A DNA stretch of 40,182 nucleotides from Candidatus Melainabacteria bacterium (GCA_003151275.1 PLXC01000072.1:1-40182), one strand, 5' to 3'; positions 1 to 8,380 are shown, numbered from the stretch's first letter. Program-made: numbers and translations. The notes: generated from the letters alone by a model not told the origin.

Positions 1-575
1 AATTTCTTTCAACGACTCAGAACGCCACTGAACACATGGTCGGTTTAATCGACAATGTTCTTCAACTCGAAAAACTGCGCACGGGCAACGTGCGATTGCA
101 GGTGACACCAATTAAGCTCAAACCGTTTTTAGACAAGTGCTTGGACTCCGTCAAGTTGATGGCTGAGGGCAAGGCCATTGTTCTTGTTGCTGACTACCAT
201 CAGTCCAGTCCTGAATATGTGAATGGCGACGCATTCTGGCTTGAACAAGTCTTGGTCAATGTTTTGTCCAACGCGATCAAGTTCGCGCCTCAAAATTCGT
301 CAGTTACAGTCAGTGCTCACATAGTGATGGACAAAGTCGAAATTCGAATTGCTGATCAAGGTCCCGGCATTCCAGCAGCTGATAAAAAGCTGATCTTTGA
401 ACGCTTTCACCGGGTCCAGTCGACAGCTTCGGTGGCTGGTACGGGATTGGGTCTTCCGATCGCCAAAGAACTGATCGAACTGCACCAGGGTTCGATTGCT
501 GTTGAAAGCGAAGTGGGGAAAGGCAGCACGTTTGTAATTCAGCTGCCCGTTTCACTAAACGTGGAGGTCGTGTAG
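1..575 (+). CDS. Histidine kinase, C-terminal part (cut by window start)
   Basis: Reading frame is open from base 3, so the true start lies before the window; the ATG at 36 is internal, because the codons before it (encoding TTQNATEHM) align with residues 299-307 of the next kinase. What remains is the end of the HisKA dimerisation helix (LQLEKLRTGN) and a complete HATPase_c domain: N box (FWLEQVLVNVLSNAIKF), G1 (DQGPGIP), F box (FERFHR) and G2 (GTGLGLPIA). The family autophosphorylates a HisKA histidine, which lies outside the window here, and passes the phosphate to a response regulator. It ends 5 nt before a second, highly similar kinase, and the two are alike at DNA level near their 3' ends, so they are a tandem duplication. 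No response regulator gene is adjacent; the partner must be elsewhere. Confidence 0.93.
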   Translation, partial: FLSTTQNATEHMVGLIDNVLQLEKLRTGNVRLQVTPIKLKPFLDKCLDSVKLMAEGKAIVLVADYHQSSPEYVNGDAFWLEQVLVNVLSNAIKFAPQNSSVTVSAHIVMDKVEIRIADQGPGIPAADKKLIFERFHRVQSTASVAGTGLGLPIAKELIELHQGSIAVESEVGKGSTFVIQLPVSLNVEVV

Positions 576-580
576 CCACC

Positions 581-2029
581 ATGAAGCTGAAGCTGCTGCA
601 CAAAGGACTACTTCTGGTCAGCATTCCACTGTGTTTCGAGTTGTCAATATTTACCGTATTGATCAATCTTCAGGATCAGGTAGAACAACAGGCACAGCGC
701 GTTCATAACCACAAGAAATTCAACGATGGTGCTAATCGGATCATGCGCGACATCTTAGCCATTGCTGGGGCCATAAATGATTACTCTATGTATTCCTGTC
801 TGACCGGCAATCGGTTAGATGGATGGATCGCAGATATCAGGCGAAACTTCCAAGAAGTGAAGCAGTCAGCTGATCGTCCATCGGTGCTCAGCGCTATTGA
901 GGAATGCGAAAGTGGAATTGGGTTGGTCCGTGACCAGCTTGCACAAGCTAAGCAAAAGATGCAAAACCCAAATTACGACGTATCTGTCATTCACGACACA
1001 AAAAGAATAATACAAAATCAGTTAGATAAAACTCTCCGAGTAGCGTTGCTCCGATTGGCACAAAGGAGCCTGCGTATCACCGATGATGACGAGACCAAGA
1101 CCATTCGAGACCGGATTGAAATCCTGCTGAAGTGCGCACTCGGGTTGAGTGTTTTGTTTGCTTTCATAGGGGCGACTATGTACAGCAAGCATCTTGTTGG
1201 GCGACTGTCTTTGCTCGGTGAGAATGCAAGGAGGTTGGCACAAGGGGAGCAGTTACTTTCACCTGTTAGTGGAAGTGATGAGATCGCTGAGCTAGACAGG
1301 AACTTTCATTACGCCGCTGAGCTGATTGAGGCAGCGAAAAGAATGAGACAGGAAGTAACTGCTATGATTTCACACGATCTGAAGGCGCCTCTGCAAACTG
1401 TTCGTAGCTTTTTGGAAATGCTCGAGCATGGCTTCTTTGGGACATTGGATGAGCCGGAAACACGATTGTTATTAACGACGCAGAATGCGTGTGAGCACAT
1501 GGTTGTGCTGATCGACAGTGTCCTCCAGCTGGAAAAACTGCGCACCGGTAATGTTCAACTACAGACTGTCTCAGTCGAGCTGGCACCACTTTTGGATAAG
1601 TGCATAGCTGCCATCAAATTGTTGACAGAGGAAAAGGGGGTAATCCTAGTTGAGGGGTATAAGCAGTCTAGCTCTGCATCTGTCGAAGGTGATGCATTCT
1701 GGCTTGAGCAAGTCTTTGTTAACATTTTATCGAATGCCGTAAAATTCACAGCCAAGAATTCAACAGTGTCTGTCAGCACTGAAAAATCGGAGATGCATGC
1801 TGTAATTCGAATAACGGATCAAGGCCCAGGTATTTCAAAAGAGGACAGAAGTTTGATTTTTGATCGATTTCATCGGGTTCAATCGACAGCGGGTATAGCG
1901 GGCACCGGATTGGGTCTACCGATCGCCAGGGAGCTTATTGAACTGCACCATGGTTCAATCGCCGTCGAAAGCGAAGTGGGGAGGGGTAGCACTTTCGCCA
2001 TCAGCTTGCCGCTTTCAAAACAAAGTTGA
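581..2029 (+). CDS. Membrane sensor histidine kinase (HAMP-HisKA-HATPase)
   Basis: 482 aa. TM1 about residues 9-30, a helical extracytoplasmic sensor region about 31-180, TM2 about 183-201, a HAMP-like segment about 203-255, HisKA with phospho-acceptor His265 in SHDLKAP, then HATPase_c with N385 in the N box (FWLEQVFVNILSNAVKF), G1 DQGPGIS at 413-419 and G2 GTGLGLPIA at 441-449. All catalytic boxes are intact. The N-terminal pattern (HKxLxLxxxPLxFE) recurs in the kinase at 26465-28324, pointing to a lineage-specific kinase family. The start lies 5 nt after the stop of the preceding duplicate kinase; the only SD-like sequence is GGAGG at 563-567, rather far away, so translation is probably coupled to the upstream gene. 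No obvious conserved ligand domain is seen in the sensor part; ligand unknown. Confidence 0.93.
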   Translation: MKLKLLHKGLLLVSIPLCFELSIFTVLINLQDQVEQQAQRVHNHKKFNDGANRIMRDILAIAGAINDYSMYSCLTGNRLDGWIADIRRNFQEVKQSADRPSVLSAIEECESGIGLVRDQLAQAKQKMQNPNYDVSVIHDTKRIIQNQLDKTLRVALLRLAQRSLRITDDDETKTIRDRIEILLKCALGLSVLFAFIGATMYSKHLVGRLSLLGENARRLAQGEQLLSPVSGSDEIAELDRNFHYAAELIEAAKRMRQEVTAMISHDLKAPLQTVRSFLEMLEHGFFGTLDEPETRLLLTTQNACEHMVVLIDSVLQLEKLRTGNVQLQTVSVELAPLLDKCIAAIKLLTEEKGVILVEGYKQSSSASVEGDAFWLEQVFVNILSNAVKFTAKNSTVSVSTEKSEMHAVIRITDQGPGISKEDRSLIFDRFHRVQSTAGIAGTGLGLPIARELIELHHGSIAVESEVGRGSTFAISLPLSKQS

Positions 2030-2138
2030 TGGCGGGAGTTAGCGCGAACAATCGATAGTTTTACGGAATTTTTGCAACAAACCGATCCGGTGCGAACACG
2101 CAGGGGCTAGTCTGGGAATATAGCTGCTGAGGATGTTC

Positions 2139-3554
2139 ATGGACACAAACTACCTACCCCGGCTGGTTATTCGCTACAAAGAGGATCAGGCGCGAAACGC
2201 TCTATTCCTGGCGATAGCACTCGCTCCTGTGTGGGGAATTTGGGCGCTGTATGTTTCTAGTTGGCTGGCAAAAGCTTTGATTCAGGGCGGATTTTTCGGT
2301 TACGAAGATCTCTTCTGCTTGCTGTGCTTCTATTTGGGGCTTGTGGCACTGGGATCTTTTACTGTTCTCGTCTGTTTGGACAACAAATTTGCCCTGACTC
2401 AAGACGGTTTGGAGCTGCCTCGCCGGTTTTTGCTGGATTTGAGTTTCTTGCGGAAAAGACCCTGGGCTCATCTTGACCTAATCGAGTTCAAAAATGAGGA
2501 ACTTGTACTTCGCTTTGGCAATTCATTGCAAAAAGGACAGGCAAGGTTTCGCTTGACCGGCGTCAAAACTTCCGACTTGAAAGATCTGGTGATCGCCGTC
2601 AGATCCAACGCTCCTGAGACACGTTGCGTTTTTGATCGAAAGGCTGTCGAGATGGGTATTCCAGGCATTCAAGCCAATCCAAATGATGAAAGTTTTACGG
2701 CAATTTGGGAGCGTGATTTGGCCAGTCGTTTTGGCAGCACGGCTTTTGTGCCTCTCGAGGCCAAGACAAAGCTGCAAGATGGGCGACTAACCGTGATTGG
2801 ACAAGTTTCGTTTGGCGGACTCTCGGCCGTTTATTTGTGCAAAGACAATTTGGGAGAAACTGTGATCCTCAAGGAAGCAGTTGTTCCACTCAATGCCGAC
2901 TCAACCAGTAAGGCTAAAGCGCTAGAAATGTTCAAACGCGAAGCAAAGATTTTGCAGACGTTATCACATTCGAATATTGCTCGCGTTCTAGATCACTTTG
3001 TGGAAAATGGTCGAGACTACATGGTTTTAGAGCATATTAACGGACTGGATTTGCGCGCTTACGTCAAAGAACATGGACCTCAACCCGAGCGTTTAATTAT
3101 GCGTTGGGCTTTAGAAGTTGCTGACATTTTGCAATACCTGCACACTCAAAACCCGCCGATTATCCACCGCGATGTCACTCCCGATAACCTTGTCCTCGAT
3201 CGGACCGGGTCGATCAAGTTGATTGATTTCGGTGCTGCCAATGAATTCATTGCCACCGCCACTGGTACCTTAGTCGGCAAGCAGTCTTACATCTCCCCCG
3301 AGCAATTCCGAGGCAAGGCTGTTCCTCAAAGCGACATCTATGCCCTTGGTTGCACTCTTTACTATTTGGCTACCGGTACTGATCCCGACGCCTTGTCTCA
3401 GTCTGCTTTGACGACCGAGCGAACGGCAACGATGAAGTCCCTGAGTGCACTGATCAGCGCTTGCACCGCGATGGAGCTGGAATCGAGATTAGCCTCTATG
3501 GCTGAGGTGTCTGAAAGAGCGCGGCAGTATTTGTGTACTATCCAACAGGGTTGA
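2139..3554 (+). CDS. Membrane-anchored Ser/Thr protein kinase
   Basis: 471 aa from ATG 2139, chosen over ATG 2133 because TGAGGA (2128-2133) sits 5 nt before it but touches the earlier ATG. Two transmembrane helices (about 21-43 and 57-80) are followed by a roughly 110-residue beta-rich region and then a Hanks-type kinase domain from about residue 217. Visible kinase elements: glycine loop GQVSFGG, VAIK-type Lys245 (VILK), helix-C Glu268, HRDVTPDN catalytic loop (HRD 343-345, Asn350), DFG 363-365, SPEQFRG in place of APE. It should be catalytically active on the cytoplasmic side, phosphorylating unknown protein Ser/Thr. Unlike PknB types the membrane part is N-terminal and there is no PASTA domain. 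It is followed after 7 nt by a paralogous kinase, so the pair is almost certainly one operon. Confidence 0.92.
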   Translation: MDTNYLPRLVIRYKEDQARNALFLAIALAPVWGIWALYVSSWLAKALIQGGFFGYEDLFCLLCFYLGLVALGSFTVLVCLDNKFALTQDGLELPRRFLLDLSFLRKRPWAHLDLIEFKNEELVLRFGNSLQKGQARFRLTGVKTSDLKDLVIAVRSNAPETRCVFDRKAVEMGIPGIQANPNDESFTAIWERDLASRFGSTAFVPLEAKTKLQDGRLTVIGQVSFGGLSAVYLCKDNLGETVILKEAVVPLNADSTSKAKALEMFKREAKILQTLSHSNIARVLDHFVENGRDYMVLEHINGLDLRAYVKEHGPQPERLIMRWALEVADILQYLHTQNPPIIHRDVTPDNLVLDRTGSIKLIDFGAANEFIATATGTLVGKQSYISPEQFRGKAVPQSDIYALGCTLYYLATGTDPDALSQSALTTERTATMKSLSALISACTAMELESRLASMAEVSERARQYLCTIQQG

Positions 3555-3561
3555 CATCGGT

Positions 3562-5343
3562 ATGCATGACGAGATTAAGCTGGAATTGAACGAAACCAAG
3601 TTGAGCGAAGTGGCTCAGTCAGTCGAGTTGGTCACGAAACTGGACGTTACTCCAGTCGATGATTTCGTGGATCAATCGTTGCCTGAGATTGATTCGATTG
3701 GATCAGAAACTCAAGTCGATGATTTCGCGGATCAATCGTTACCCGAGATCGATGCGATTGGATCAAAAGCGCTCCCGCAACCTTCCCGCGCGTCGACTTG
3801 GAATAAGCCCTTTAACGTCGAGACTAGCCGATTATCACCAAATACGGTGGTATCGATACAAGCAATATTTTTAAGTCTCATTGCTTTGATTGCATTTGTA
3901 ATTTTGATGACTGAAGTTAACGGTCTTCGCGATTTTGGCTCGTATTTCTCCAAGATGTTTGCCCCGCCGTATGCCACCGACCAGTACGTGCCACCAAACA
4001 TATTTGGCATGACTTTGAGAAATGTCGGCAATATGGACCAGGTGCTAGCACTGTTGCCGTTCGCTTTCATCGGCTGTTGCTTGCTAACAGGATTGGTCGT
4101 ATTCATATCGCGAGAATCTCGCTCCCGCGATATTGACTGGACAGACAGCCATTTAATGCTTGAACATTCCGGACCTTTGACCTTAGCTATTCGCTGGTCT
4201 GCCATTGAATTAGTTCAGCAGTTTGCAATTTGGGACATTTTCAACGGTAATCAGGCCGCCTTTCTCGTTCGCACCCACGAAGGCAACGAATTCAAACTGA
4301 AATTGTCAGACATCAGCAAAAAGCACAACATCGGCACATTCTTCAGCCTGATTAAAACCAGCGCGCCTAAGGCGATTTTGAATGTTGATTCGGACTTTGC
4401 GTCAGACAATTCGTACACCGAATTGTGGCTGAAATATTTTTCTGTTCCTGCTGAGCGTGAGAAAACCGGATCTTTGGAAAACCACATGTTTCTCGACTCA
4501 GGGCGCTATGAAATTGTTGGCACAGTAGGCGGTGGTGGTCAGGGCACTGCCTATCTTGCACACGTTCGCACTGGAGGAACACACCTGGGCGAAAACAAGA
4601 TCGATCACATCGTAGAAATTGACTCTGCAAATTTGATTCTTGATGCTCAAGTGGTTCTAAAAGAGTATGTTTTGCCGGTGCATCGCGGGCAATTAACGGC
4701 TGAGCGGACTGCCGATAAACTGCGTGCCGAAGCCGAAATTTTGCAGAAATTAGACCACCCGCAAATAGTGAAACTCAAAGATGCTTTCGTGGAGGACTTT
4801 CGCGGCTATTTGGTGCTCGAGTATGTTAGTGGTGAGTCGCTGAAAACTCTGGTTGAACGATTGGGACCCCAGCCTGAAGAGTTAGTTATAGAGTGGGCTT
4901 TGCGTACCTGCAACATCCTTGAGTATATGCATGGACAGTCACCGCCTGTAGTGCATCGAGATATCACACCTGATAACCTGATGCTTGAAGATGATGGACT
5001 GATCAAGATTGTCGACTTTAATGTTGCTTATCAGGTTGATTCCTCTGCCACCGCCACTGTGGTTGGCAAACATGCTTACATCCCAGCTGAACAATTCAGA
5101 GGCAAGCCGACACCGCAAAGCGACATTTATTCGCTTGGTGGAACACTGTTTTTCCTCCTGACAGGGAAAGACCCTGAGCCCATCACCCAATCGCATCCAA
5201 GGCGTTTCAACTCTCGCGTTACCGAGCAGCTGGATGCATTAGTTGCGCAGGCTACTTGCACCTCGTTAACTGAAAGGTTTGCCAACGTGGATGAGCTGAA
5301 ACAGTGCCTGCTAAGTTGTCAGAAAAAACTGCACGTAAAGTAA
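3562..5343 (+). CDS. Membrane-anchored Ser/Thr kinase paralogue with DFN motif
   Basis: 593 aa. An acidic N-terminus contains two imperfect 20-residue repeats (beginning VDDFVDQSLPEID and VDDFADQSLPEID, about residues 32-71). TM helices lie about 97-118 and 160-182, then a beta-rich linker and a kinase domain from about 316: glycine loop GTVGGGGQGTAY, Lys367 in VVLKEYV, helix-C Glu390, HRDITPDN (465-472), then DFN at 485-487 instead of DFG, and IPAEQFRG for the APE region. The chelating Asp is kept, so it may still be active, but the glycine that allows the activation-loop flip is replaced. It shares domain order and several blocks (GPQPE, HRDxTPDN) with the kinase 7 nt upstream, so the pair arose by duplication and could act together, for example as active kinase plus regulated or allosteric partner. 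Start is ATG 3562; its RBS is weak, suggesting coupling. Confidence 0.9.
   Translation: MHDEIKLELNETKLSEVAQSVELVTKLDVTPVDDFVDQSLPEIDSIGSETQVDDFADQSLPEIDAIGSKALPQPSRASTWNKPFNVETSRLSPNTVVSIQAIFLSLIALIAFVILMTEVNGLRDFGSYFSKMFAPPYATDQYVPPNIFGMTLRNVGNMDQVLALLPFAFIGCCLLTGLVVFISRESRSRDIDWTDSHLMLEHSGPLTLAIRWSAIELVQQFAIWDIFNGNQAAFLVRTHEGNEFKLKLSDISKKHNIGTFFSLIKTSAPKAILNVDSDFASDNSYTELWLKYFSVPAEREKTGSLENHMFLDSGRYEIVGTVGGGGQGTAYLAHVRTGGTHLGENKIDHIVEIDSANLILDAQVVLKEYVLPVHRGQLTAERTADKLRAEAEILQKLDHPQIVKLKDAFVEDFRGYLVLEYVSGESLKTLVERLGPQPEELVIEWALRTCNILEYMHGQSPPVVHRDITPDNLMLEDDGLIKIVDFNVAYQVDSSATATVVGKHAYIPAEQFRGKPTPQSDIYSLGGTLFFLLTGKDPEPITQSHPRRFNSRVTEQLDALVAQATCTSLTERFANVDELKQCLLSCQKKLHVK
3655..3774 (+). repeat. 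60-bp tandem repeat, two copies, in kinase N-terminus
   Basis: Copies at 3655-3714 and 3715-3774 start with GTCGATGATTTCG and differ at only a few positions, several of them silent. They encode the duplicated acidic 20-residue unit of the DFN kinase. In-frame period, so copy-number change would alter linker length without frameshift. Confidence 0.9.
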
Positions 5344-5965
5344 GTCGCTACACGAGCGCTCAAACGTAACCAAGTTGGCATATGTAGCGCATGTACGCTA
5401 CTGGTTAACTGTGCAGTGCTGGCTTCATTTGCGTGGTGAAAAGGTCTCATTTCCTGGCAAAATCCTGAGCAGGAAGTAAACAGCAAAACTGAGAAAATAT
5501 AGATTGCTTGCAAACACTGGCTTTTCGGTGTTCTTACCGCCTGTCTTTATGCTCATTCAAATCGCCTGTAACAGTTAGCTCGGTTCGTGCAGCGGTACCG
5601 CCCGGAGTCCTACTGACAACCTGCGCTAGGTTACGCGACTGTGAACAATCGGTCTAGGGGGCTGGAGGGGCAGTTCACGTCCCCAAGCGCTTGTTCGCGC
5701 GACGCAGGAACTTGTAGGTTGAATTATCACTCAATTTCATTTTCAGAAAAACCCTTTCCCCTCAAACCAAATCTCTAAGCACATCCCGGACTTTAGCCTC
5801 GCACCAACATATGGTGAGCTTTCGTCTAACTACCAATCCATCCCGGCAAAGCGCGCAATCTGACACCAATATCGGTGCTAGCGCGCTTTCGTTTATGCCC
5901 ACATCAGCAATGCGCTAGCGCACTGCCATCGTGGACCGCCGGTCTCAAACAAGGAGAAGAACATC
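5344..5965. other. 622-bp intergenic region before beta-amylase
   Basis: No credible gene on either strand. It holds a small inverted repeat at 5384-5401 (GTAGCG/CGCTAC, 6-nt loop, no T-run), a GC-rich stretch around 5575-5710 with short self-complementary pieces such as the palindrome CAAGCGCTTG, and a cluster of palindromes between 5802 and 5922 described separately. The beta-amylase promoter must lie here, but I cannot place -35/-10 boxes with confidence. Confidence 0.6.
5802..5922. promoter_or_regulatory. Palindrome cluster upstream of beta-amylase
   Basis: Four elements are visible: CACCA/TGGTG at 5802-5816; CACC/GGTG at 5864-5877; a perfect 9-bp inverted repeat AAAGCGCGC (5848-5856) / GCGCGCTTT (5881-5889) that encloses the second; and the perfect 12-bp palindrome TGCGCTAGCGCA at 5911-5922. 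The first two are followed by GCTTTCGT within a few bases, so they look like diverged copies of one site. Placement 44-164 bp before the ATG suits operators or a structured leader. Confidence 0.5.
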
Positions 5966-7456
5966 ATGACTAAAACAATCAACGTCATGGCGCCTCTCGT
6001 TGTTGGTGACCCGCAGGGTCCCGACAGTGAGATTTCGCGCCTTGCATGGGACCAGTTCGATGAACAACTAGCGACTGCAAAGCGCTTGGGTGCATCAGCT
6101 GTTTCTACGGACATTTGGTGGGGTCTCGTTGAGAAGTCTGAACGTCAGTACGATTGGTCGTACTACGACAGGCTCTCAGACCACATCATTCAAGCGGGCC
6201 TCCGTTGGGTCGCTATCATCTCGTTGCATCAGTGCGGCGGTAACATCGGCGACACAGTGAACGTTTCACTGCCCGAATGGGTTTGGACTAAACTTGCTTC
6301 TAAATCCGACTCACGTAATGTTGACGCGTACAAGTACGTCAGTGAGCAAGGGAATGCTAGCCCGGAGTACGTTTCGTGCTGGGCTACAGACTACGTGCTC
6401 GACGACTACAAAGCTTTCTTCGGCGCTTTCCAGTCACACTTCGCTAGCAAGGCCAAGCACATCGCTGAACTCAACATCAGCCTTGGTCCTGCCGGTGAAC
6501 TTCGCTTCCCTAGCTACAACTCGCACGACAAGAACACCGACTACCCAACCCGCGGTGCCTTGCAGTGCTATTCGGAGCTAGCTCGCGAGTCCTTCGTGGA
6601 CTATGTGATGCAGAAGTACGGTAACCGTGACGGAGTCAGCCAGGCATGGGGTGAGTTCGAGAACATCGAGCCGCCACGTGATGTCGACGCCTTCTTCACC
6701 CACAGCATCCACACCAACACCCAGTACGGACGCGACTTGTTCGACTGGTACACGAGCTCCCTGCTCAATCATGGCCGTAAGGTCATGAATGCTGCCATCG
6801 ACACGTTCTCCACCAATGGTGCTCCGTTTGCCGGTATCGACATGGGAGCCAAGGTTCCTGGTGTTCACTGGCGTATGGGTCACTGGGAGGGCGAGCGACT
6901 GGTTCTTTCTGACCGTCTTGCCGAAGTCAATGCTGGCCTGATTCGCACAAGCGACTGGAACAGCAGCTCGGACGAAAGCCATGGTTACAGCCACATCATC
7001 GGGCTGTTCCGTGAGCTTCAGTCTGCGCGACGCGGTACACGTGTGGTGCTTCACTTCACGTGCCTGGAGATGGCGGATGGCGAGAACGAGTCACTGGCTT
7101 ACCAGCTTGTTCGCTGGGTAGGCACCGAGGCAGCCCGTCAGGGTGTGACGATTAAGGGTGAAAACGCCCTCAATTACACACTGTACGTGACGGATTCGTG
7201 GAAGAGGCTTCGTGCGGCGCTTGCGCTCTACGAAGGGCTCACAATCCTCCGCGTTCAGGACGTGGTGGAAAACGATGTTGCTCGTCGCGAGTTCGAGGAA
7301 ACCACTCGGATCGCGGCGCGCAGCACCGGCTTGACCAGCATCTTTGCTTTGGTCAGGAAGAGCACCGAATCGACTGAAGTCGTTCCGTGGCAGCCCAACC
7401 CGCTGTTCGTGCTGTTCCAAGCTGCGCATCGTCAAGTCCGCGCAGCGAGTTTCTAA
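5966..7456 (+). CDS. Beta-amylase (glycoside hydrolase family 14)
   Basis: 496 aa. Beta-amylases release maltose from non-reducing ends of starch-like alpha-1,4-glucans. Family blocks in order: STDIWWGLVE (47-56), the flap-loop motif SLHQCGGNIGD (86-96), SLGPAGELRFPSY with catalytic acid Glu178, KVPGVHW (296-302), HFTCLEM with the second catalytic Glu368, and GENALN. Length matches the bare catalytic domain; no C-terminal starch-binding domain and no signal peptide (N-terminus MTKTINVMAPLVV), so it should act in the cytoplasm on stored glucan unless exported otherwise. RBS AAGGAG at about 5951 precedes the ATG. Codon use is strongly C-ending (ATC, AAC, TTC, CTC), unlike the flanking kinases. 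Bacterial GH14 enzymes are uncommon and the well-known ones are secreted Bacillus/Paenibacillus enzymes. Downstream small gene at 7505 is probably co-transcribed. Confidence 0.93.
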   Translation: MTKTINVMAPLVVGDPQGPDSEISRLAWDQFDEQLATAKRLGASAVSTDIWWGLVEKSERQYDWSYYDRLSDHIIQAGLRWVAIISLHQCGGNIGDTVNVSLPEWVWTKLASKSDSRNVDAYKYVSEQGNASPEYVSCWATDYVLDDYKAFFGAFQSHFASKAKHIAELNISLGPAGELRFPSYNSHDKNTDYPTRGALQCYSELARESFVDYVMQKYGNRDGVSQAWGEFENIEPPRDVDAFFTHSIHTNTQYGRDLFDWYTSSLLNHGRKVMNAAIDTFSTNGAPFAGIDMGAKVPGVHWRMGHWEGERLVLSDRLAEVNAGLIRTSDWNSSSDESHGYSHIIGLFRELQSARRGTRVVLHFTCLEMADGENESLAYQLVRWVGTEAARQGVTIKGENALNYTLYVTDSWKRLRAALALYEGLTILRVQDVVENDVARREFEETTRIAARSTGLTSIFALVRKSTESTEVVPWQPNPLFVLFQAAHRQVRAASF

Positions 7457-7504
7457 CCCGGGTGTTTTAACGCCCACAACATCAGCTAAGGAGCTCAAAT
7501 AACT

Positions 7505-7909
7505 ATGAATACCCAATGTGTCGTTCGCGAAGTTCTCCCCGGAAATCACCAGTACGTGCTCGTTTCGGAGGTTCTCCGCGACATGCGCACCCTCGTCGCA
7601 GGAGAAACCATCTACGTCGGCAAGTTCGACGGACAGGTGGAAAGCTTCGGTCCGAGCGGTTCTCACAAGCGCACCATCTGCACGCCCCGCTCCCGTCTGA
7701 GCAACGTGCACGCCGGTGACTGCGTTCTGCGCGAAGTGTCGCCCAACGACACGCATTACGTCCCCGTCATCGAGGCGATTCTCCTCGACGGCGAGAACGT
7801 GTACTCCGGTGACTTCCGCAGCCAGGTGGAACGTCACGGTCCGTCCGGTTCGCACTCGCGCACGATCTGCCTGCCGGTGGGTCAGCTGCGGGTTTCGACC
7901 GTTCAGTAA
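7505..7909 (+). CDS. Small protein with two tandem repeats
   Basis: 134 aa, not recognised. It consists of two homologous units of about 60 residues: both open CV(V/L)REV, contain Y(V)GxF/SGDF followed by QVE, then GPSGSHxRTIC, and end with a short P/R-x-x-QL/RL tail. The near-identical GPSGSH-RTIC block suggests a ligand- or metal-binding loop, but this is a guess. No signal peptide or membrane helix, so cytoplasmic. AAGGAG lies 11 nt before the ATG. It follows the beta-amylase by 48 bp, has the same C-ending codon bias, and is followed by a strong terminator, so the two form a bicistronic unit; a role linked to glucan breakdown is possible but unsupported by motif. Confidence 0.82.
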   Translation: MNTQCVVREVLPGNHQYVLVSEVLRDMRTLVAGETIYVGKFDGQVESFGPSGSHKRTICTPRSRLSNVHAGDCVLREVSPNDTHYVPVIEAILLDGENVYSGDFRSQVERHGPSGSHSRTICLPVGQLRVSTVQ

Positions 7910-7922
7910 CAACAACAACAAG

Positions 7923-7976
7923 AAATGTGGAGATGGGTGGTGTGCTTGCACACTGCCCATCCAACCCACATTTTTT
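7923..7976 (+). terminator. Intrinsic terminator of beta-amylase unit
   Basis: Long hairpin with AATGTGG/CCACATT at the base, ATGGG (7933-7937)/CCCAT (7956-7960) and GTGTGC (7940-7945)/GCACAC (7948-7953) at the tip, directly followed by TTTTTT (7971-7976). Confidence 0.92.
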
Positions 7977-7986
7977 GCCCAAGTTT

Positions 7987-8005
7987 ATACTATTCGATAC
8001 AGTAT
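7987..8005. repeat. 19-bp ATACT-N9-AGTAT element, copy A
   Basis: Sequence ATACTATTCGATACAGTAT, 10 bp beyond the terminator of the beta-amylase unit. Same spacing and arms as copies at 31759-31777 and 37953-37971, each also just beyond a terminator of a codon-biased gene. Function unknown; see findings. Confidence 0.7.
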
Positions 8006-8044
8006 AACAGTTGTTTGATGCCCCCGCTGTTCAGTCCGCAGCTT

Positions 8045-8083
8045 GTTGGTACGCGCTTGAAGTAACTGCAAGCGCGAGCCAAC
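8045..8083. other. Two-part hairpin (possible RNA structure)
   Basis: Perfect 5-bp plus 7-bp arms separated by a symmetric 3-nt internal loop, as detailed for the surrounding intergenic region. It sits about 300 bp before the next start codon. Could be part of a small RNA or a DNA-binding palindrome; nothing else supports either. Confidence 0.4.
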
Positions 8084-8380
8084 TGTAAGTCCAATTTTGC
8101 TGATCTCGATAGTGCCACTACGAGCTGACTGATAAGCAAACTTGCCCCTGGAAGTGATTGAACTGGCTTGTAGCGCCTTTTTTGTTGCCTATTGTTTCAA
8201 GAAAGCGTAGTTTTTTGTTATATCTCTCCACTTCCACCATGAAAAGCGCCAACTCAGCAAAACTTCGGCTATCGCTATCTCTTTGAGCACCGTATCTGGT
8301 GCCTAATTGATCCCGTTCGCTGCCATATTTAGCTTTGGCGCTGCTACTTAACGTTGGATTTCAAAAGAAAGGATATTGTC

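Larger units (their letters stand above)
7910..8380. other. 471-bp intergenic region with terminator, element A and hairpin
   Basis: Besides the terminator and the 19-bp element, it contains a stable-looking stem at 8045-8083: GTTGG/CCAAC outside, a 3-nt internal loop (tac/gag), GCGCTTG/CAAGCGC inside, 9-nt apical loop and no T-run, so it is not a terminator. No gene is supported on either strand. The promoter for the 8381 gene should lie in its second half. Confidence 0.6.

Noticed and set aside
5575..5710. Possible tRNA or structured RNA in the GC-rich part of the beta-amylase upstream region
   Set aside because: No complete cloverleaf or T-loop consensus could be built, and the short stems (GGGG/CCCC, CAAGCGCTTG) do not form one coherent fold by eye.
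7091..7969. 292-residue minus-strand frame across the beta-amylase end and the small duplicated gene
   Set aside because: It is antisense to two well-supported genes, crosses the terminator, has no RBS and reads as His/Arg/Val-rich sequence typical of a mirror of C-ending codons.
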